A DNA stretch of 64,000 nucleotides from AC-32 sp963788215. GTDB lineage: Bacteria; Actinomycetota; Thermoleophilia; Gaiellales; Gaiellaceae. The notes under the pieces are model-generated. The model made no database searches. It was not told where the DNA came from and saw only the letters and a program-made list of their open reading frames with translations. Numbering within the stretch: position 1 is the first letter of the stretch; every line of letters starts with the position of its first letter. The position numbers were made by a program, and so were the translations under genes. Shown piece after piece: positions 1 through 9,434 of the stretch. The stretch spans positions 62,001 through 126,000 of the forward strand of contig CAWBFX010000010.1 of the NCBI GenBank assembly GCA_963788215.1, read 5' to 3'.

Positions 1-114
1 GCGGACCACGACGTACATCGCGGCCGCCAGAGCACCGAGCGCAAGCACGACCGCCATGGCGGCGAGCGGAAAACGGCGGGCAGGAACGTCGTCCCAGGTC
101 TCGTCGTAAGTCAC
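1..114 (-). CDS. Partial membrane protein (N-terminus)
   Basis: A GTG-initiated reading frame enters from position 114 and stays open to the window edge (38 codons). The translation begins VTYDETWDDVPARR and runs into a hydrophobic stretch of about 20 residues rich in Ala, Val and Leu, which suggests a cytoplasmic N-terminus followed by one membrane span. The C-terminus lies outside the window, so no family can be assigned. It diverges from the ABC transporter operon that starts at 298. Confidence 0.5.
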   Translation of the reverse strand, partial: MTYDETWDDVPARRFPLAAMAVVLALGALAAAMYVVVR

Positions 115-134
115 AGCGGCTCCGCACCGCGTAT

Positions 135-175
135 CGGCAAGTGTGAGCGATCGCTCAAGAGCCGGACACTTGCCG
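135..175. promoter_or_regulatory. Perfect 10-bp inverted repeat around a 12-bp palindrome
   Basis: The arms CGGCAAGTGT (135-144) and ACACTTGCCG (166-175) are exact reverse complements, with centres about 31 bp apart, close to three helical turns. The palindrome GAGCGATCGCTC (145-156) lies between them. The element sits in the divergent space between the gene starting at 114 and the ABC operon at 298, which fits an operator for a dimeric regulator. A hairpin in the RNA is the alternative. Confidence 0.45.
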
Positions 176-297
176 CTGTCAGGAGGCCCAGGTAAGGTGG
201 TCGGGTAATGCTGCCAACGGGCTGACTCAGAGTCGTTCGGGCGCCGCCTGACCTTCAGGCCGGCGCCGGTCTTCCCGTCCCGCGATCCAGGAGCAGC

Positions 298-1080
298 ATG
301 CAGGCCCTCGTAGTCCACAACTTGCGCAAGGAGTTCGTCCGGCGTGACGGCCGCGGCAAGCGCCGCGTGGCCGCGCTCAAGGGCGTGGACTTCACGATCG
401 AGCGCGGCGAGTGCGTCGCGATCCTCGGCCCGAACGGGTCGGGCAAGTCGACGCTGGTCCGGCTGCTCTCGACGCTACTTCTGCCGGACGGCGGCACGGC
501 GACGGTCTTCGGCCGGGATGCCTTCCGCGACACCCGCGCGGTGCGCCGGATGGTCAACCGCGTCTCGGTCGAGGCGAGCTTCTTCAAGAAGATGAGCGCG
601 ACGGAGAACCTGAGCTACGCCGCGCGCTTCTACGGCCTGCGCCCGAACCAGACCAAGGACAAGATCCCGGAGATCCTGACCCGCGTCGGCTTCCCCAAGG
701 ACCGCCGCGACGAGCCCATGGAGAACCTCTCCCGCGGGATGCAGCAGAAGGTCGCGCTCGCCCGCGCCCTCCTGACCGCGCCGATCCTGCTCTTGCTGGA
801 CGAGCCGACGACGGGCCTCGACCCGCGCTCGAAGCAGGAGGTGCAGGAGTTCATCCGCGAGGTCCGCGCCGAGCACGACGCGACGGTCCTGCTCTGCACG
901 CACGACCTGGCCGAGGCCGAGACCCTCGCCGATCGCGTCGGGATCCTCGACAACGGCAAGCTCCTCTGCCTGGAGCCGGCCGACCAGCTGAAGGCCCGCT
1001 ACGACTCGGCCACTTTGGAGGAGGCGTTCTTCGCCGCCAGCGGACACGCCTTCGAGAACGGGGACGGAGGTGAGCACTAG
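298..1080 (+). CDS. ABC transporter ATP-binding protein (ABC-2 exporter type)
   Basis: A 260-residue nucleotide-binding subunit that would power export through the permease encoded next. It has a Walker A (GPNGSGKST, about residue 45), a signature region reading LSRGMQQKVALARAL, a Walker B (ILLLLDEPTTGLD) and an H-loop (CTHDLAEAE). The ATG has an upstream AGGAGC ribosome site. The stop abuts the permease ATG at 1081, so the pair is one transport unit. Family resemblance is to DrrA/CcmA-like exporters. The substrate is unknown; drug or lipid export is a guess from neighbours that look like a modification and efflux operon. Confidence 0.93.
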   Translation: MQALVVHNLRKEFVRRDGRGKRRVAALKGVDFTIERGECVAILGPNGSGKSTLVRLLSTLLLPDGGTATVFGRDAFRDTRAVRRMVNRVSVEASFFKKMSATENLSYAARFYGLRPNQTKDKIPEILTRVGFPKDRRDEPMENLSRGMQQKVALARALLTAPILLLLDEPTTGLDPRSKQEVQEFIREVRAEHDATVLLCTHDLAEAETLADRVGILDNGKLLCLEPADQLKARYDSATLEEAFFAASGHAFENGDGGEH

Positions 1081-1914
1081 ATGAGAACGACGAGCTTCGC
1101 GCTGCGCCACGAGCTGGTCGGCCTCAGCGGCGTGATCGAGCGCAACATCTACCTGGTCAAGCGCTACATCTGGTGGGACGTCGCGTTCTTCCTCTGGACG
1201 GTCGCGAACACGCTGACGATCGTCTTCATCGCGAAGGGGATCCCGGCCGTCGGCGGCCAGATCGACGTCGAGAAGGTGACGACGATCCTGCTGGTCGGCG
1301 CCGTCATCTGGGCCTACCTCGGGATCATCTTCGAGATCCTCACGGAGACGGTCGCCTGGGAGCGCTGGGAGGGGACGATCGAGTACACGTTCATGGCGCC
1401 GCTCTCCCGGCCCGTGCACCTGATCGGCATGGGGCTGTTCGCGGTCGGCTACGGGGTCGTGCGCGCGGTGCTGCTCTTCGGGGTGGTCGCGGCCTTCTTC
1501 AGCCTGCACCTGCACAACGCCAACTACGCGGCCGCGCTCGTGGTGCTCGTCGTCGCCTCGATCTCGTTCATCGGGATCGGGATGATGACCGCGGTCCTGC
1601 CGCTGATCTCGCCCGAGAAGGGCACGCAGCTCGGGTTCGTCGCGCAGGGCCTGCTGCTCGTGGTCTCGGGCGTCTACTACCCGGTGTCGGTGCTGCCCGG
1701 CTGGATGCAGGCGCTGGCCAAGATCTCGCCGGCGACCTATGCGCTCCGCGGCTGCCGCGCAGCCATCATCAACGGCGCCGGCCTGTCCGACCTGACGACC
1801 GAGATCTGGGCACTGCTCGTGATCGGCGCGGTCTCGATCCCGCTCGGGCTCTGGACCTTCCGCACGGGCGAGCGCTACGCCAAGAAGCACGGGAAGCTGA
1901 AGAGGTCGGGGTGA
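1081..1914 (+). CDS. ABC-2 type transporter permease
   Basis: A 277-residue integral membrane protein with about six hydrophobic segments, beginning around residues 40-60 and ending near 250. It includes the late motif VSGVYYPVSVLPGWMQAL, typical of ABC-2 permeases just before the fifth span. It directly follows its ATPase, with no gap, and its stop overlaps the next gene's GTG by four bases (GTGA). It should form a homodimer in the cytoplasmic membrane with the ATPase. Substrate cannot be read from the sequence. Confidence 0.92.
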   Translation: MRTTSFALRHELVGLSGVIERNIYLVKRYIWWDVAFFLWTVANTLTIVFIAKGIPAVGGQIDVEKVTTILLVGAVIWAYLGIIFEILTETVAWERWEGTIEYTFMAPLSRPVHLIGMGLFAVGYGVVRAVLLFGVVAAFFSLHLHNANYAAALVVLVVASISFIGIGMMTAVLPLISPEKGTQLGFVAQGLLLVVSGVYYPVSVLPGWMQALAKISPATYALRGCRAAIINGAGLSDLTTEIWALLVIGAVSIPLGLWTFRTGERYAKKHGKLKRSG

Positions 1915-2753
1915 TCCGCGAGGTCGACAGGGACGGCGCCGACTTCGAGCGCTGCGTCGAGATCGTCAATGCGGTCGAGCCGGACAATCCCACGACCGTC
2001 GAGCACCTGCGCGCGGTCGCGGACGGCGACTTCCTGCTCCACGAGTCGGGCGACGGCTACGCCTACGTCGTCCGCTCGAGTGCGGCCGGCAACGCGCTGG
2101 CAATGGCGCGCGTCCTGCCGGAGGCGCGGAAGCGCGGCATCGGCTCGGCGCTGGTCGAGGCGGCTCGGGAGCGCGCGACGGCGATCGGCCGCGAGTCGAT
2201 CTGGGGCCGCGTCCGAGACGCGGAGTCGCTCGCGTTCGCCGAGAAACGCGGCTTCCGCGAGCTCACGCGGGAGATCACGGTCCTGCGGAAGCTGCGGCGC
2301 GGCGACGGGGAGGCTGCGCCGGGGATCGTGCCGCTGGGCGACGAGCACCTGCAGCAGGCCTACGAGGTCTGGGCGGAGTGCCTGCCGGAGATCCACGTGC
2401 CGCTGGTGGGCGAGGTCCCGCCGTACGACGAGTGGCTCGAGCGGGAAGCCGGTGCGGATGGGCCGGCGCTCGTCGCGCTCGACGGCGATCGCGTCGTCGG
2501 CTACGCGCGGTTGTGCCAGACGGGCCTCTCGCACCGGCTCGAGCACGGGCTGACGGCCGTCCGTCGCAGCCATCGCCGCCGGGGCCTCGGGAGCGCGCTC
2601 AAGCAGGCGCAGATCAAGTGGGCAGCCGACAACGGCTACCGCGAGCTCACGAGCGAGATGGTCGAGGGGAACGCGCCCATGCGCGCGCTGAACGAGCGGC
2701 TCGGCTACCGCCAGCTGCCACCGGTGATCGTCGTCGGCGGGAGTGTCCGGTGA
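1911..2753 (+). CDS. Tandem GNAT N-acetyltransferase 1
   Basis: The GTG at 1911 overlaps the permease stop and gives 280 residues. Two GCN5-related acetyltransferase folds lie in series. The first carries an acetyl-CoA loop in EARKRGIGSALVEAA (about residues 70-85). The second has RRSHRRRGLGSALKQAQ (about 220-236) followed by a typical NERLGY ending. The enzyme would acetylate an amine with acetyl-CoA in the cytoplasm. The substrate is unknown. The next gene is a paralogue with the same double-domain layout, and methyltransferases and a transporter follow, so small-molecule modification or resistance is a reasonable inference. Confidence 0.85.
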   Translation: MIREVDRDGADFERCVEIVNAVEPDNPTTVEHLRAVADGDFLLHESGDGYAYVVRSSAAGNALAMARVLPEARKRGIGSALVEAARERATAIGRESIWGRVRDAESLAFAEKRGFRELTREITVLRKLRRGDGEAAPGIVPLGDEHLQQAYEVWAECLPEIHVPLVGEVPPYDEWLEREAGADGPALVALDGDRVVGYARLCQTGLSHRLEHGLTAVRRSHRRRGLGSALKQAQIKWAADNGYRELTSEMVEGNAPMRALNERLGYRQLPPVIVVGGSVR

Positions 2754-3628
2754 TCGAGATTCGCCCCGCGAGCACCGACGCCGACCTGGAGGCGTGGCTG
2801 GAGGTGCGCCGCGCCGTCCTGCCGAACGAGCGAGCACCGAGCCTCGAGGAGCTCAGGAGCTCCGTGAAGCCCGGCGATCTGCACGTCCTCGCCGACCTCG
2901 ACGGCGAGCTCGCCGGGAGCGGGCTCGTCAACCGCTCGGACACCGGAAACGCGCACGTGGCGCCACGCGTCCTGCCCGGCAAGCGCGGGTTCGGTGTCGG
3001 CGCCGCCCTGGTCGAGCACCTCGCCGCCCACGCGGTCGGCCAGGGGTACGACCGCGCAGGCTCGCACGTCGCGGGAGACGACGACCATTCGATCGCATTC
3101 GCGCAGCGCTTCGGCTTCGAGGAGTTGCGCCGTGAGGTGCAGCAGGTACTCGAGGTGGGCGGTTCCGAGACGCGCGAGATCGACGGCGTCGCGTTCGTCT
3201 CGCTCGGCGAACAACCGGATCTCCTCGAGGCCGCGTACCCGCTCGCGCAGGAGGGGTACGAGGACATGCCGATCGAGGGGCTCGACATCTCGCTCGAGAC
3301 CTGGCTCCTCGAGGGCGGGACGCTTCCGGAGGGCTCGTTCGCCGCACTTGCGGACGGCGAGATCGTGGGCTACGCCGGCCTGCTGCGCTGGGCCGGCGAG
3401 CCGGCGAAGGCGGAGCACGGCCTCACCGTCGTTCGGCGCGACTGGCGCCGGCGCGGCCTCGCCTCCGCGCTGAAGCAACGCCAGATCGAGTGGGCCGCTG
3501 CGAATGGCGTCCGCCGGCTCGTCACGTACACGCAGACCGGCAACGAGAGCATGCAGGCCGTCAACGCGCGGCTCGGCTACGTCACAACCGAGGTCACGGT
3601 CGCCTTCACTCGGGCTCTGCCGCTGTGA
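2750..3628 (+). CDS. Tandem GNAT N-acetyltransferase 2
   Basis: Starts at a GTG overlapping the preceding stop (GTGA) and encodes 292 residues. Two GNAT domains are visible: the first includes PGKRGFGVGAALVEHLA (about 80-96), the second RRDWRRRGLASALKQRQIEW (about 232-251) and a closing NARLGY. It is clearly paralogous to the gene before it, so the pair probably arose by duplication and may act as a heteromer or on related substrates. Co-translation is likely because of the four-base overlaps on both sides. Substrate unknown. Confidence 0.85.
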   Translation: MIEIRPASTDADLEAWLEVRRAVLPNERAPSLEELRSSVKPGDLHVLADLDGELAGSGLVNRSDTGNAHVAPRVLPGKRGFGVGAALVEHLAAHAVGQGYDRAGSHVAGDDDHSIAFAQRFGFEELRREVQQVLEVGGSETREIDGVAFVSLGEQPDLLEAAYPLAQEGYEDMPIEGLDISLETWLLEGGTLPEGSFAALADGEIVGYAGLLRWAGEPAKAEHGLTVVRRDWRRRGLASALKQRQIEWAAANGVRRLVTYTQTGNESMQAVNARLGYVTTEVTVAFTRALPL

Positions 3629-4319
3629 CGGAGCGGGACTGGTTCGCCGGGCCCGTCGCCGAGGGCTACGACGAGTCGACGGCGGAGATGCCGGTCGAGC
3701 CCGTGATCGACTTCCTCGAGCCGCTCGCCGGCGGCCGCGCCCTCGAGCTCGCGATCGGGACCGGCAGGATCGCGCTTCCTCTCGCGCACCGAGGCGTCCG
3801 CGTCGCGGGCATCGACCTCTCGCCGGACATGGTCGACCAGCTCCGCAAGAAGCCGGGCGGCGACGAGATCCCCGTCGAGATCGGCGACTACGCGACGACG
3901 CGCCTCGACGGCACGTTCTCGCTCGCGTACATCGTCTTCAACTCGATCAACAACCAGACGACGCAGGAAGGCCAGGTCGCGACCTTCGCGAACGCGGCGG
4001 CGCACCTCGCGCCGGACGGGTGCTTCGTCGTCGAGGTCGGCGTGCGGCCGCGTGAGCGGCTGACCGTCTTCGACCTGAGCGACACGCATGTGGGCGTCGA
4101 CGAGTACGACGCCGACACGCAGCGGCTCGTGTCGCACCACTTCACCCTCGTCGACGGCGCCTGGCAGCGGATCTCGATGCCGTTCCGCGCCGTCTCGCCG
4201 GCCGAGCTCGACCTGATGGCGCAGCTCGCGGGCCTGCGCCTGCGCGAGCGCTGGGCCGACTGGGACCGGAGCCCGTTCACGAGCGAGAGCACCAAGCACG
4301 TCTCCGTCTGGGAGAAGAC

Positions 4320-4323
<4 letters not shown>
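3625..4323 (+). CDS. Class I SAM-dependent methyltransferase
   Basis: The GTG at 3625 overlaps the preceding stop. The 232-residue product begins with a family-like TERDWFAGPVAEGYDE and carries the SAM-binding motif I as ALELAIGTGRIALPLA (about residues 38-53), then an acidic ribose-binding residue in AGIDLSPDMV. The later Rossmann strands read AYIVFNSINNQ and CFVVEVGV. This is a soluble methyl-transfer enzyme; the acceptor is not identifiable. Its operon position between two acetyltransferases and a second methyltransferase suggests modification of one compound or class of compounds. Confidence 0.85.
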
Positions 4324-4942
<619 letters not shown>

Positions 4943-4946
<4 letters not shown>

Positions 4947-6199
4947 GGCGCGCCGACCCGACCCGGCTCTACTACGCGCTCGAGTTTCTGCTCTCCATGC
5001 CCACCTGGGTCGCCATGGCCGTGTACCTCGTGAGCGTGCTCCACTTCTCACCGCTTCAGCTCGTGCTGATGGGGACGGCGATGGAGGCCACGGTCTTCCT
5101 CTGCGAGGTGCCGACGGGCGTCGTCGCGGACACCTACAGCCGGCGGCTGTCGCTGATCGTCGGCTACCTCGGGATGGGCGTTGCGTGGATGCTCGTCGGG
5201 GTCTTCTCGGCTGCCTGGCCGATCATCGCCCTCTGGGGGCTCTGGGGGATCTCCTACACGTTCACGAGCGGCGCCTACCAGGCCTGGATCACCGACGAGA
5301 TCGGCGTCGACAAGGTGGGACGCGTCTTCCTCAAGGGCGCGCGGATCAGCTACGCGGGCGCCGTCGTGGGGATCGTCCTGCAGGTCGGGCTCGGCGTGCT
5401 CTCGCTCAGGGCCGCGGTGATCGCCGGCGGCGCGGTCACTTCGCTGTGCGGAGTGCTCTGCATCTTCGTGATGCCCGAGACGGGCTTCCGGCGCCGCCCG
5501 CGCGCCGAACGGGGCTCGCCACTCGCCGAGATGCGCTCGACGGCCCGCGCCGGGGCCCGTTACGCCTGGGCGGCGCCGGTGATCCTGCTGCTGGTCGGCG
5601 TCGAGCTGTTCATGGGCATGTCCAGCGAGGCGTTCGACCGGCTCAAGGAGGCGCACTTCCTGCGCGACGTCGGGCTGCCCGCCGTTGGGCAGCTCGACCC
5701 GGTCGTCTGGTTCGGGATCTTCTCGCTCGCAGGGATGGTGCTCGGTTTCCTCGGGACGGGGTGGCTGCTCAAACGCTTCGAGCGCCGCGGACGGAAGGTC
5801 GTGACGAGCTCGCTCTTCACGCTGACGGCGATGCAACTCGTCGCGTTGCTCGCTTTTGCGCTGACCGGGTCGATCTGGCTCGCGATCGCAGCGCTGCTCG
5901 GGGTCTCCTTCGCCCGCAACCTCGCCGAGCCGCTCTACACGATTTGGCTGAACGAGCAGATCACCGACTCGAGCGTGCGGGCGACCGTGCTCTCGATCAG
6001 CGGCCAGGCGAACGCGATCGGCCAGGCGGGCGGCGGGCCCGTCCTCGGCGTGATCGGCAACGTCTGGGGGATTCCGGCCGCATTGGCCACGGGTGCGGCC
6101 GTGATCGCGCCCGCGCTCGGCCTCTACGGCCGCGCGATCGCCCACGAGGGCCGCGAGCCGGAGCTCGCCGATTTGCCGGTCCAGGCTGCTGTAGACTGA
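4943..6199 (+). CDS. MFS transporter
   Basis: A 418-residue membrane protein with about twelve hydrophobic segments and a cytoplasmic loop near residues 180-200 (ETGFRRRPRAERG) between the two six-helix halves. The segment EVPTGVVADTYSRRLSLIVG in the second-third span loop matches the conserved MFS loop. The GTG at 4943 overlaps the methyltransferase stop, making it the last gene of the coupled operon. Probable drug or metabolite efflux, by analogy with similar MFS proteins; the substrate is not determined. Confidence 0.9.
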
Positions 6200-6219
6200 G
6201 CGCGTTCTGAGGCGACGTG

Positions 6220-6250
6220 GCCTCGGGCGCGTGACGCGTCCGGGGCTTTT
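6220..6250 (+). terminator. Rho-independent terminator or attenuator before glnA
   Basis: A 12-bp stem (6220-6231 with 6235-6246) contains two G-U pairs and a three-base loop, TGA, and is followed at once by TTTT and then GTGTTT. It lies 20 bases past the MFS stop and ends 26 bases before the glnA start. It can end the upstream operon. A possible -10 box, TAGACT at 6192-6197, would place it inside a glnA leader, where it could act as an attenuator. Confidence 0.75.
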
Positions 6251-6272
6251 GTGTTTGAAGGGAGGAACGAGC

Positions 6273-7637
6273 GTGGCGCAGGTCGAGAGCGAGCCGAGGG
6301 CGACGAGCGATCCGGAGGCGCGGAAGAACGTCCTCAAGCGGATCCAGGACGAGGGCATCGAGTTCCTCCTACTCTGGTTCACGGACATCGAGGGGCACCT
6401 GAAGAGCTTCGCGGTCACCCCGAGCGAGATGCAGGCCGCGCTCGACGACGGCATGGGCTTCGACGGCTCGTCGATCACCGGCTTCAACGCGATCGAGGAG
6501 TCGGACATGGTCGCGATCCCCGACCCCGAGACCTTCCAGGTGATGCCGTGGCGCGAGGGTGAGACGAAGGTCGCGCGGATGATCTGCGACGTCGTCACCC
6601 CCGACGGCAAGCCCTACGAGGGCGACCCGCGCTACGTCCTCCGCCGCGCGCTCGACCGGATGAGCGAGCTCGGCTTCGACACGTTCAACGTCGGCCCGGA
6701 GCTCGAGTACTTCCTCTTCCGCGACGACAAGGGCACCGAGACGCTCGACGAGGGCGGCTACTTCGCGATGACGACCATGGACGCCGCGAGCGAGCTGCGC
6801 CAGGAGACCGTGCGCGCGCTGGAGTCGGTCGGGATCTCGATCGAGTACGTCCACCACGAGGTCGGGCCCTCCCAGCACGAGATCGACATGCGCTACGCGC
6901 CTGCCCTGACGATGGCCGACCACACGGTCACCTACCGGCTGATCGTCAAGGAGATCGCGAAGAAAGCCGGCTACCACGCGACGTTCATGCCGAAGCCGAT
7001 CTTCGGCGAGAACGGGTCGGGGATGCACACGCACCAGTCGCTCTTCACCGAGGGGCGGAACGCGTTCTTCGACGGAGACGACGACTGGCACCTCTCGGAC
7101 GTCGGCAAGGCGTTCATCGCGGGCCAGCTGCGCCATTCGCGCGAGATCACGGCGGTGTTCGCGCAGTGGGTCAACTCCTACAAGCGGCTCGTGCCCGGTT
7201 ACGAGGCGCCGGTCTACGTGGCCTGGTCGCAGCGAAACCGCTCGGCGCTGATCCGGATCCCGCTGTACAAGCCGGGATCCGAGCAGGCGACGCGCGCCGA
7301 GATCCGCTGCCCCGATCCCGCCTGCAACCCCTACCTGACCTTCGCGGCCCTGCTGCACGCGGGCCTCGAAGGGATCGAGCGCGGCTACGAGCTGCCCGAG
7401 CCGATGGAGTCGAACCTGTACCACCTCACCGCCGAGCAGCGGCGCGAGCGCGGGATCGTCTCGCTGCCGGAGACCCTCGGCGAGGCCGTCGACGAGCTGT
7501 CCCAGTCGGAGCTGGCCCGGAAGGCGCTTGGCCCCCACATCTTCGACCGCTTCGTCGAGCTGAAGCGGAAGGAGTGGGACGACTACCGGGTCCAGCTCAC
7601 CGACTGGGAGCGCGACCGCTACCTCTCAGTGCTGTAG
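6273..7637 (+). CDS. glnA: Glutamine synthetase, type I
   Basis: Catalyses ATP-dependent amidation of glutamate to glutamine. The GTG at 6273 follows a GGAGG site at 6261-6265, and the terminator hairpin upstream excludes earlier starts. The 454-residue product has GFDGSSITGF, the metal-binding GPELEYFLF, the ATP/glutamate region PKPIFGENGSGMHTHQS, and RNRSALIRIP. The region around the tyrosine adenylylated in beta-type enzymes reads NLYHLTAEQRRER rather than NLYDLPPEE. With the modest length, this resembles GS I-alpha, so feedback or transcriptional control seems likelier than adenylylation. Its 3' end overlaps the convergent hydrolase gene by 12 bp. Confidence 0.95.
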   Translation: MAQVESEPRATSDPEARKNVLKRIQDEGIEFLLLWFTDIEGHLKSFAVTPSEMQAALDDGMGFDGSSITGFNAIEESDMVAIPDPETFQVMPWREGETKVARMICDVVTPDGKPYEGDPRYVLRRALDRMSELGFDTFNVGPELEYFLFRDDKGTETLDEGGYFAMTTMDAASELRQETVRALESVGISIEYVHHEVGPSQHEIDMRYAPALTMADHTVTYRLIVKEIAKKAGYHATFMPKPIFGENGSGMHTHQSLFTEGRNAFFDGDDDWHLSDVGKAFIAGQLRHSREITAVFAQWVNSYKRLVPGYEAPVYVAWSQRNRSALIRIPLYKPGSEQATRAEIRCPDPACNPYLTFAALLHAGLEGIERGYELPEPMESNLYHLTAEQRRERGIVSLPETLGEAVDELSQSELARKALGPHIFDRFVELKRKEWDDYRVQLTDWERDRYLSVL

Positions 7638-8781
7638 GTAATAGCTCCTGACGTAGCTGCCGTAGGCGTTGGCGGGCGTACCGTTGAAGTCGCCGATCAG
7701 CGACAGGCAGTTGCCCCAGGTGTCCCACGTCCAGGCTTCGTAGCCGACCCCGTGCGCGGCGGCCCAGTTCAGCGTGTTCGCCGTGTTCGTCGTGCCGCAG
7801 CTCGAGCCGTCGTACATCTCGCCGAGCTCGCCGAAGACGACCGGGACGGTCTGGGCTACCGGGCCGACCTGCGAGTCGAGACAGCTCGGCGCATAGCAGC
7901 TGTTGCCGCCGTAGATATGCGCCTCGGCCATCAGCTGTCCGAGCGGATCGGACGGCCTGTTCGCGAGCCACTGCGTCAGGTTGTTGGCGTAGTCGATTCC
8001 CGAGGCGGTGACCGGGTTGGTCGCGCCGGTCGACCGGACGGCATTGAGCGCGCCCTGCATGCCCAGCGCGGTGTAGCCGACCGAGCAGCTCGAGCCGCCG
8101 TTCTTCCAGCAGGCCCAGCTGATCCCGTGCGGCTCCGACTGCAGGCCGATGAACGTCTTCGGGTCGTTCTTGAACGCGTTCGCGATTGCCGTGCAGCGCA
8201 GCGGGAGCGTGATCCACGTCCAGGATCGGCGGGTGGTCGAGGGCCTGTTGTGTCCCGGGCGCGGCCCACATCAGGCTGACCTCGGCGTAGAGCCCGTGTG
8301 CGTGCAGCCGGTTGACGAACGCGACGATCGCGTTCATGTAGTTCGCGCCCGAGTAGGCCGGGTTGACCCCGTTGATCCCGAGGATGCAGTCCTCGTTCAG
8401 GCCGATGTGGACGACGTTCGCATGCCACGAGGCGATCGCCGACACCATCGCGTCGTCACTGGGCCCGTCGAAGATCCCCCAGCCCTGGATGCACGCGTAC
8501 TCCGTGCCCGAGTAGTTGACCCCTTGCAGGTGGACGACCTGGTTGCTGCCGTCGAGCAGCTGGTTGGCGACCACGTGCAGCCCGCCGCCGGGTGGTGGCG
8601 GCGGGGGTGGAGCTGGAGGCGGCGGGGTGGAGCTGGAGGCGGCGGCTGGAGGCGGCGGTGGAGGCGGTGGCGGGCAACGATGGTGGCACGGCTTCTTGGC
8701 CGTTGCCGCGCCCTGGGCGGTCGCCGACGCTAGCGCCGCGAGCCCCAGAACAATCGCAAGCAAAAGAACAAGCTTCCGCAT
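7626..8781 (-). CDS. Secreted GH5-like glycoside hydrolase, frameshifted near 8214
   Basis: ATG at 8781 with GGGAGGG upstream. The signal peptide (MRKLVLLLAIVLGLAALASA) is followed by a Pro-rich linker at about residues 35-70 and a cellulase-like domain (LQGVNYSGTEYACIQGWGIF). Removing one extra base near 8214 restores a 384-residue frame. The probable acid/base Glu then lies in GLQSEPHG and the nucleophile in GELGEMYDG, as expected for GH5. The predicted role is extracellular cleavage of a beta-glucan or similar polysaccharide; specificity is unknown. The frame break is probably a sequencing insertion because both halves keep catalytic motifs. Confidence 0.75.
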
Positions 8782-8905
8782 GACCCTCCCTTTCCGGGCT
8801 GGCTGCGCGGAGGCTCGCCGCTCCGTTTCGGAGCGCGCGAAAACGGTCCCCATCTGCCCGTCGGACCCATCCCCCGCCAGCCGGCCACTGGCTTTATCGA
8901 CGTTG
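8782..8905 (-). promoter_or_regulatory. GC-rich structured leader of the GH5-like gene
   Basis: The space between the hydrolase start (8781) and the PRC-domain gene (stop at 9123) holds no credible gene. Upstream of the hydrolase three hairpins can be drawn: GCCAG/CTGGC (8876-8880 with 8888-8892), GGTCC/GGACC (8845-8849 with 8863-8867) and CGCTCCG/CGGAGCG with a TTT loop (8819-8835). A local AT-rich patch at about 8915-8950 could hold the promoter. This is a candidate cis-regulatory RNA; no known riboswitch could be matched with confidence. Confidence 0.3.
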
Positions 8906-9089
8906 GCAACCCTCTTCTAGCGAATCTTCGTATGGTTTTGCAAACAGAAGATCGCTCCGAGCGGCAAATTCAGAAACGGAGCCTCAGACGCCCGCGCTGT
9001 GCGACAATCGCCGCACGGTCTCGCGTAACCCTGCGGCAACGCGAGATCGAACTGACGGCCGACCGCGAGCTGCTGGGAAACCGCAGCTC

Positions 9090-9125
9090 GTGGTCGTTCT
9101 AGGGCTAGTGGTCGTTCTAGGGCTA
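9090..9125. repeat. Perfect 18-bp tandem duplication
   Basis: GTGGTCGTTCTAGGGCTA occurs twice in direct succession (9090-9107 and 9108-9125). The second copy contains the stop codon of the PRC-domain gene on the minus strand, so the duplication repeats the stop and its 3' flank. It looks like a slippage event. Confidence 0.85.
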
Positions 9126-9377
9126 AAGGAAGCTTCTGAGCGACTCGCGGCCGACGGAGAGGCCGACCACGCCGCTGCGGCCGTCGATCTGGTCGACGAC
9201 GTCGACAGGGACGAGGTGCCGCCGCCGCGCGAAGAAGCCCTTCCGCACCGCGAGCGCGTCCGGGATCTCCGGCTCCGTGCCGTACATCGCGCACTCGACG
9301 CGCCCTACGAGCCGGCCGCTCGAATCGGCGACGAGGAAGCCGGGCGTCTTGAGGAGCGCGGAGGGCGGGACCGACAT
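9123..9377 (-). CDS. Small PRC-barrel-like domain protein
   Basis: An 84-residue soluble protein starting at ATG 9377 (MSVPPSALLKTPGFLVADSS). The pattern of short beta strands, a DSSGRLVGRVE hairpin, a basic patch (KGFFARRRHLVPVD) and a final VGLSVGRES resembles PRC-barrel or DUF2171-type domains. A longer in-frame start at 9410 is possible but adds only 11 residues without family character. Function is unknown; such domains often bind partners or metabolites. Confidence 0.55.
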   Translation of the reverse strand: MSVPPSALLKTPGFLVADSSGRLVGRVECAMYGTEPEIPDALAVRKGFFARRRHLVPVDVVDQIDGRSGVVGLSVGRESLRSFL

Positions 9378-9434
9378 CGGCCCGACCGTACCCGCCGCGT
9401 GATAGCGCAATCTGCGGAGGCCGTAAAGCTTTTG

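Noticed and set aside
5048..6610. 520-codon open frame on the minus strand opposite the MFS gene
   Set aside because: High third-position GC keeps antisense frames open. The product is Arg/Asp/Pro-rich low-complexity sequence with no family motif, while the plus strand has a clear MFS transporter.
8580..8680. Repeated GGCGG/GGTGG units that resemble a tandem repeat or array
   Set aside because: On the minus strand they encode the Pro-rich linker of the GH5-like protein. There are no regular spacers, so it is not a CRISPR.
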